Positions 7,801-8,093 of a DNA stretch of 8,093 nt are shown here, piece by piece; the first letter of the stretch is position 1, and each line of letters begins with the position of its first letter. A program made the position numbers and the translations under genes. The notes under the pieces were generated by a model. That model was not told the origin of the DNA, did no database searches, and worked only from the letters and a program-made list of their open reading frames with translations. This DNA comes from Prevotella sp. UBA7782 (GTDB taxonomy: Bacteria; Bacteroidota; Bacteroidia; Bacteroidales; Bacteroidaceae), in contig DLDC01000177.1 in the NCBI GenBank assembly GCA_002480935.1, positions 168 through 8,260 of the forward strand. The letters are read 5' to 3'.

Positions 7801-7835
7801 GTGACGGCAGCGTGAGGAAAATCGTTCGCCGTTAA
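4821..7835 (+). CDS. Large secreted multi-domain protein: choice-of-anchor J and Fn3 modules, sorting-like tail
   Basis: This 1004-residue exported protein has a signal peptide at 1-27 (cleavage near AMA-S). Module order: a jelly roll of the choice-of-anchor J/cleaved-adhesin type at about 33-177 (FVEKFDT opening, DDYLVSPAINL at 78-88, EIDDVSI ending); an Fn3 domain at about 184-284; a second Fn3 at about 286-380; a second MAM-like jelly roll at about 386-560 (YVETFAN opening, SRYVSPLLNL, YVDSISVDE ending); a CARDB-like beta-sandwich at about 564-672; and an Fn3 domain whose first strands (678-697) and last strands (897-957) are separated by a third jelly roll at about 712-890 (DFESYDAF opening, NNDWLITPRL at 798-807, FIDDFTYQ ending). 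The last 32 residues, 973-1004, resemble a short type IX sorting tail (VYNMSGMR, GVNIVR, RKIVRR). No catalytic domain is recognisable, so a binding or adhesin role at the cell surface is likely but unproven. It has its own promoter, so co-transcription with the regulator is unlikely. Confidence 0.85.
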   Translation: MKKITTNKKMTLVVISLLLLLVSPAMASPGDTVFVEKFDTQEDFNKWTTIDLNGGRTWEWLNGHAAYMLDYQTGLPGDDYLVSPAINLQAGNVYDLRFRLTMSNNINYESCRVYMGTSPDTAHLKTVLAEWKDVTNEANGMKELTLIPKQTGTYYISFYSFSQANQNRFEIDDVSIVERSTTLVPGDVTHLSATAAPHGALQGTIRFQLPTLTAGNDMLDVKSRLSYAIYRDTLSTPITTGTGAPGDEVSYMDNVSANGFYTYRVAASNDKGAGRASSAKIYIGKDTPLKPTGVTAHVGADFAAHVAWHVSRGSVNNGYVDSTALKYIVLRDDSVIATTADTTYIDKVPVAHGQTKVSYTVKALFDTLASEPSYEAECLAGEPIVAPYVETFANGETKSPWMQDASAHDFDWQSTSEVYDDWTGEALNAPDGDGGYLVAAVSNASSSDQSRYVSPLLNLSRLSNPQLSFYFYYNRSQWYDPEMEGEINDRVQVQVSFDGGEWQNVDEGAFRINDNSNKWQRVTMTLPKQDAKFMQIGLLAISDNDGGNCGDMYVDSISVDESSLQTDLALTSLVARQLRVTANDSLQLTATVRNRGAQTIFNYQVTFLRNGQPYTQVNGISLARADQADIKLNVPTTVDDAQKDSIVWQAVVSMQGDELSANDSSELVFTSVRANDYPAPVLEGQASDNNVRLTWSALASQKATTTDTKTVTDDFESYDAFAVDSFGQWTCYDGDKASTLISPRIPVQYAHEGEPMAWQVFNNVESGTYVENNYDEPFRAHSGIQYLASPSCNWPAENNDWLITPRLDGQAQTIKFWAKGATVDSEWMDVYYSTTDNHHDSFVKLNDATIYVNEMWKQYSFDVPQGARYFALRNARRTVFLFIDDFTYQAYNGAKDQLDLTGYNVYRDGVRLNETPVTTLSYTDTDVKTGSTHTYRVTAVYAQGESNYSNGFSTVVTGLQRLDAHSTTEPAAVYNMSGMRTDKEARGVNIVRCRDGSVRKIVRR

Positions 7836-7844
7836 CCCCAATCT

Positions 7845-7886
7845 GTCATGCCTCCGGCTGGATTTTTGTTTCGCCATCGGCATGAC
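7845..7886. repeat. Inverted repeat GTCATGCC...GGCATGAC after the surface protein gene
   Basis: GTCATGCC at 7845-7852 and GGCATGAC at 7879-7886 are perfect 8-base inverted copies, ten bases past the stop codon. The 26-base interior can form a further GGC/GCC pairing and contains a run of five T residues. It could be a 3' stem-loop of the mRNA or a terminator part; no T-run follows the right arm. Confidence 0.5.
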
Positions 7887-7897
7887 CTAATACAAGA

Positions 7898-7956
7898 GCC
7901 ACATTCAGCAAGCATCTTAAAATACTCGTTACCCCGCTTGCAGAATGTGGCCTTTT
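7898..7956 (+). terminator. Long stem-loop terminator downstream of the surface protein gene
   Basis: The arm 7898-7913 pairs with 7936-7951 over 16 positions, 15 of them matched with one A-A mismatch, around a 22-base loop. The sequence CTTTT follows the right arm (7952-7956). The stem is much longer than a minimal intrinsic terminator and is symmetrical enough to work from either direction. Confidence 0.6.
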
Positions 7957-8093
7957 CATGTCTTAACATAGGCGTAACGAATATAAGCAGTAACGCTTTT
8001 TCTTACATCAGTAGTTCGATGAAAGCATCATCTTGTTTTTGCTTGTAACCATTTGATATACAGACGTATAGCAAAATAGGCCTTTTTGCGCTT
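7957..8093. other. Right-edge stretch without a convincing gene
   Basis: No forward frame here looks coding. The final bases (about 8071-8093, GCAAAATAGGCCTTTTTGCGC) resemble the junction at 4754-4779 and could be the beginning of a terminator or promoter for a gene beyond the edge. On the minus strand all three frames stay open for about 20-30 codons from the edge, so the 3' end of a convergent gene cannot be excluded, but no frame stands out. Confidence 0.4.

Noticed and set aside
7974..7995. Short direct repeat GTAACG on both sides of a 10-base spacer
   Set aside because: Two six-base copies are expected by chance in AT-rich sequence, and no array or target-site structure surrounds them.
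7848..8048. Forward 66-codon open frame after the surface protein gene
   Set aside because: It runs through both inverted repeats, has no promoter, and its Ser/Cys/His-rich translation looks non-coding.

Overview
The window looks like a chromosomal segment of a Bacteroidota bacterium, most probably a Prevotella/Segatella-type gut or oral species. The protein types point this way: a secreted GH43 glycosidase, a TPR regulator with one membrane segment and a C-terminal helix-turn-helix, and a large choice-of-anchor J/Fn3 surface protein. The promoters agree: they use the Bacteroidota TTTG / TAnnTTTG boxes, and there is no Shine-Dalgarno pattern before the starts. Genus-level placement is inference.

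Layout, all genes on the + strand. (1) 18-1079 encodes a conserved ATP-grasp-like protein of unknown substrate, with a GTG start close to the left edge. (2) 1080-1251 holds a stem-loop and a near-consensus Bacteroidota promoter. (3) 1252-2925 encodes a secreted GH43 glycosidase (beta-xylosidase or alpha-L-arabinofuranosidase type) with a C-terminal beta-sandwich. Its start is moved here from an upstream TTG that lies inside the promoter. (4) 2926-3094 holds a long inverted repeat and a short hairpin with a T-run, but no clear promoter. (5) 3095-4726 encodes a membrane-spanning TPR regulator with a LuxR/GerE-like HTH. (6) 4727-4820 is a compact terminator-promoter junction. (7) 4821-7835 encodes a 1004-residue exported protein with three jelly-roll (choice-of-anchor J/MAM-like) modules, Fn3 modules and a short C-terminal tail resembling a type IX sorting signal. 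(8) 7836-8093 has no convincing gene; it holds two inverted repeats and perhaps the start of the next gene's promoter.

The genes look like separate transcription units rather than one operon, because each of the first three gaps has a candidate terminator and two have a promoter. The GH43 enzyme probably trims xylan-type side chains or oligosaccharides in the periplasm or at the surface. No SusC/SusD pair is visible, so it is not in a recognisable polysaccharide utilisation locus within this window. The regulator and the large surface protein are adjacent, and the regulator could sense an envelope signal and control the neighbouring gene; that link is inference. I see no mobile element, CRISPR array, tRNA or rRNA. 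This is mostly an ordinary region; the most interesting items are the orphan ATP-grasp enzyme, the one-component transmembrane regulator next to the surface protein, and the Fn3 domain split by an inserted jelly roll.
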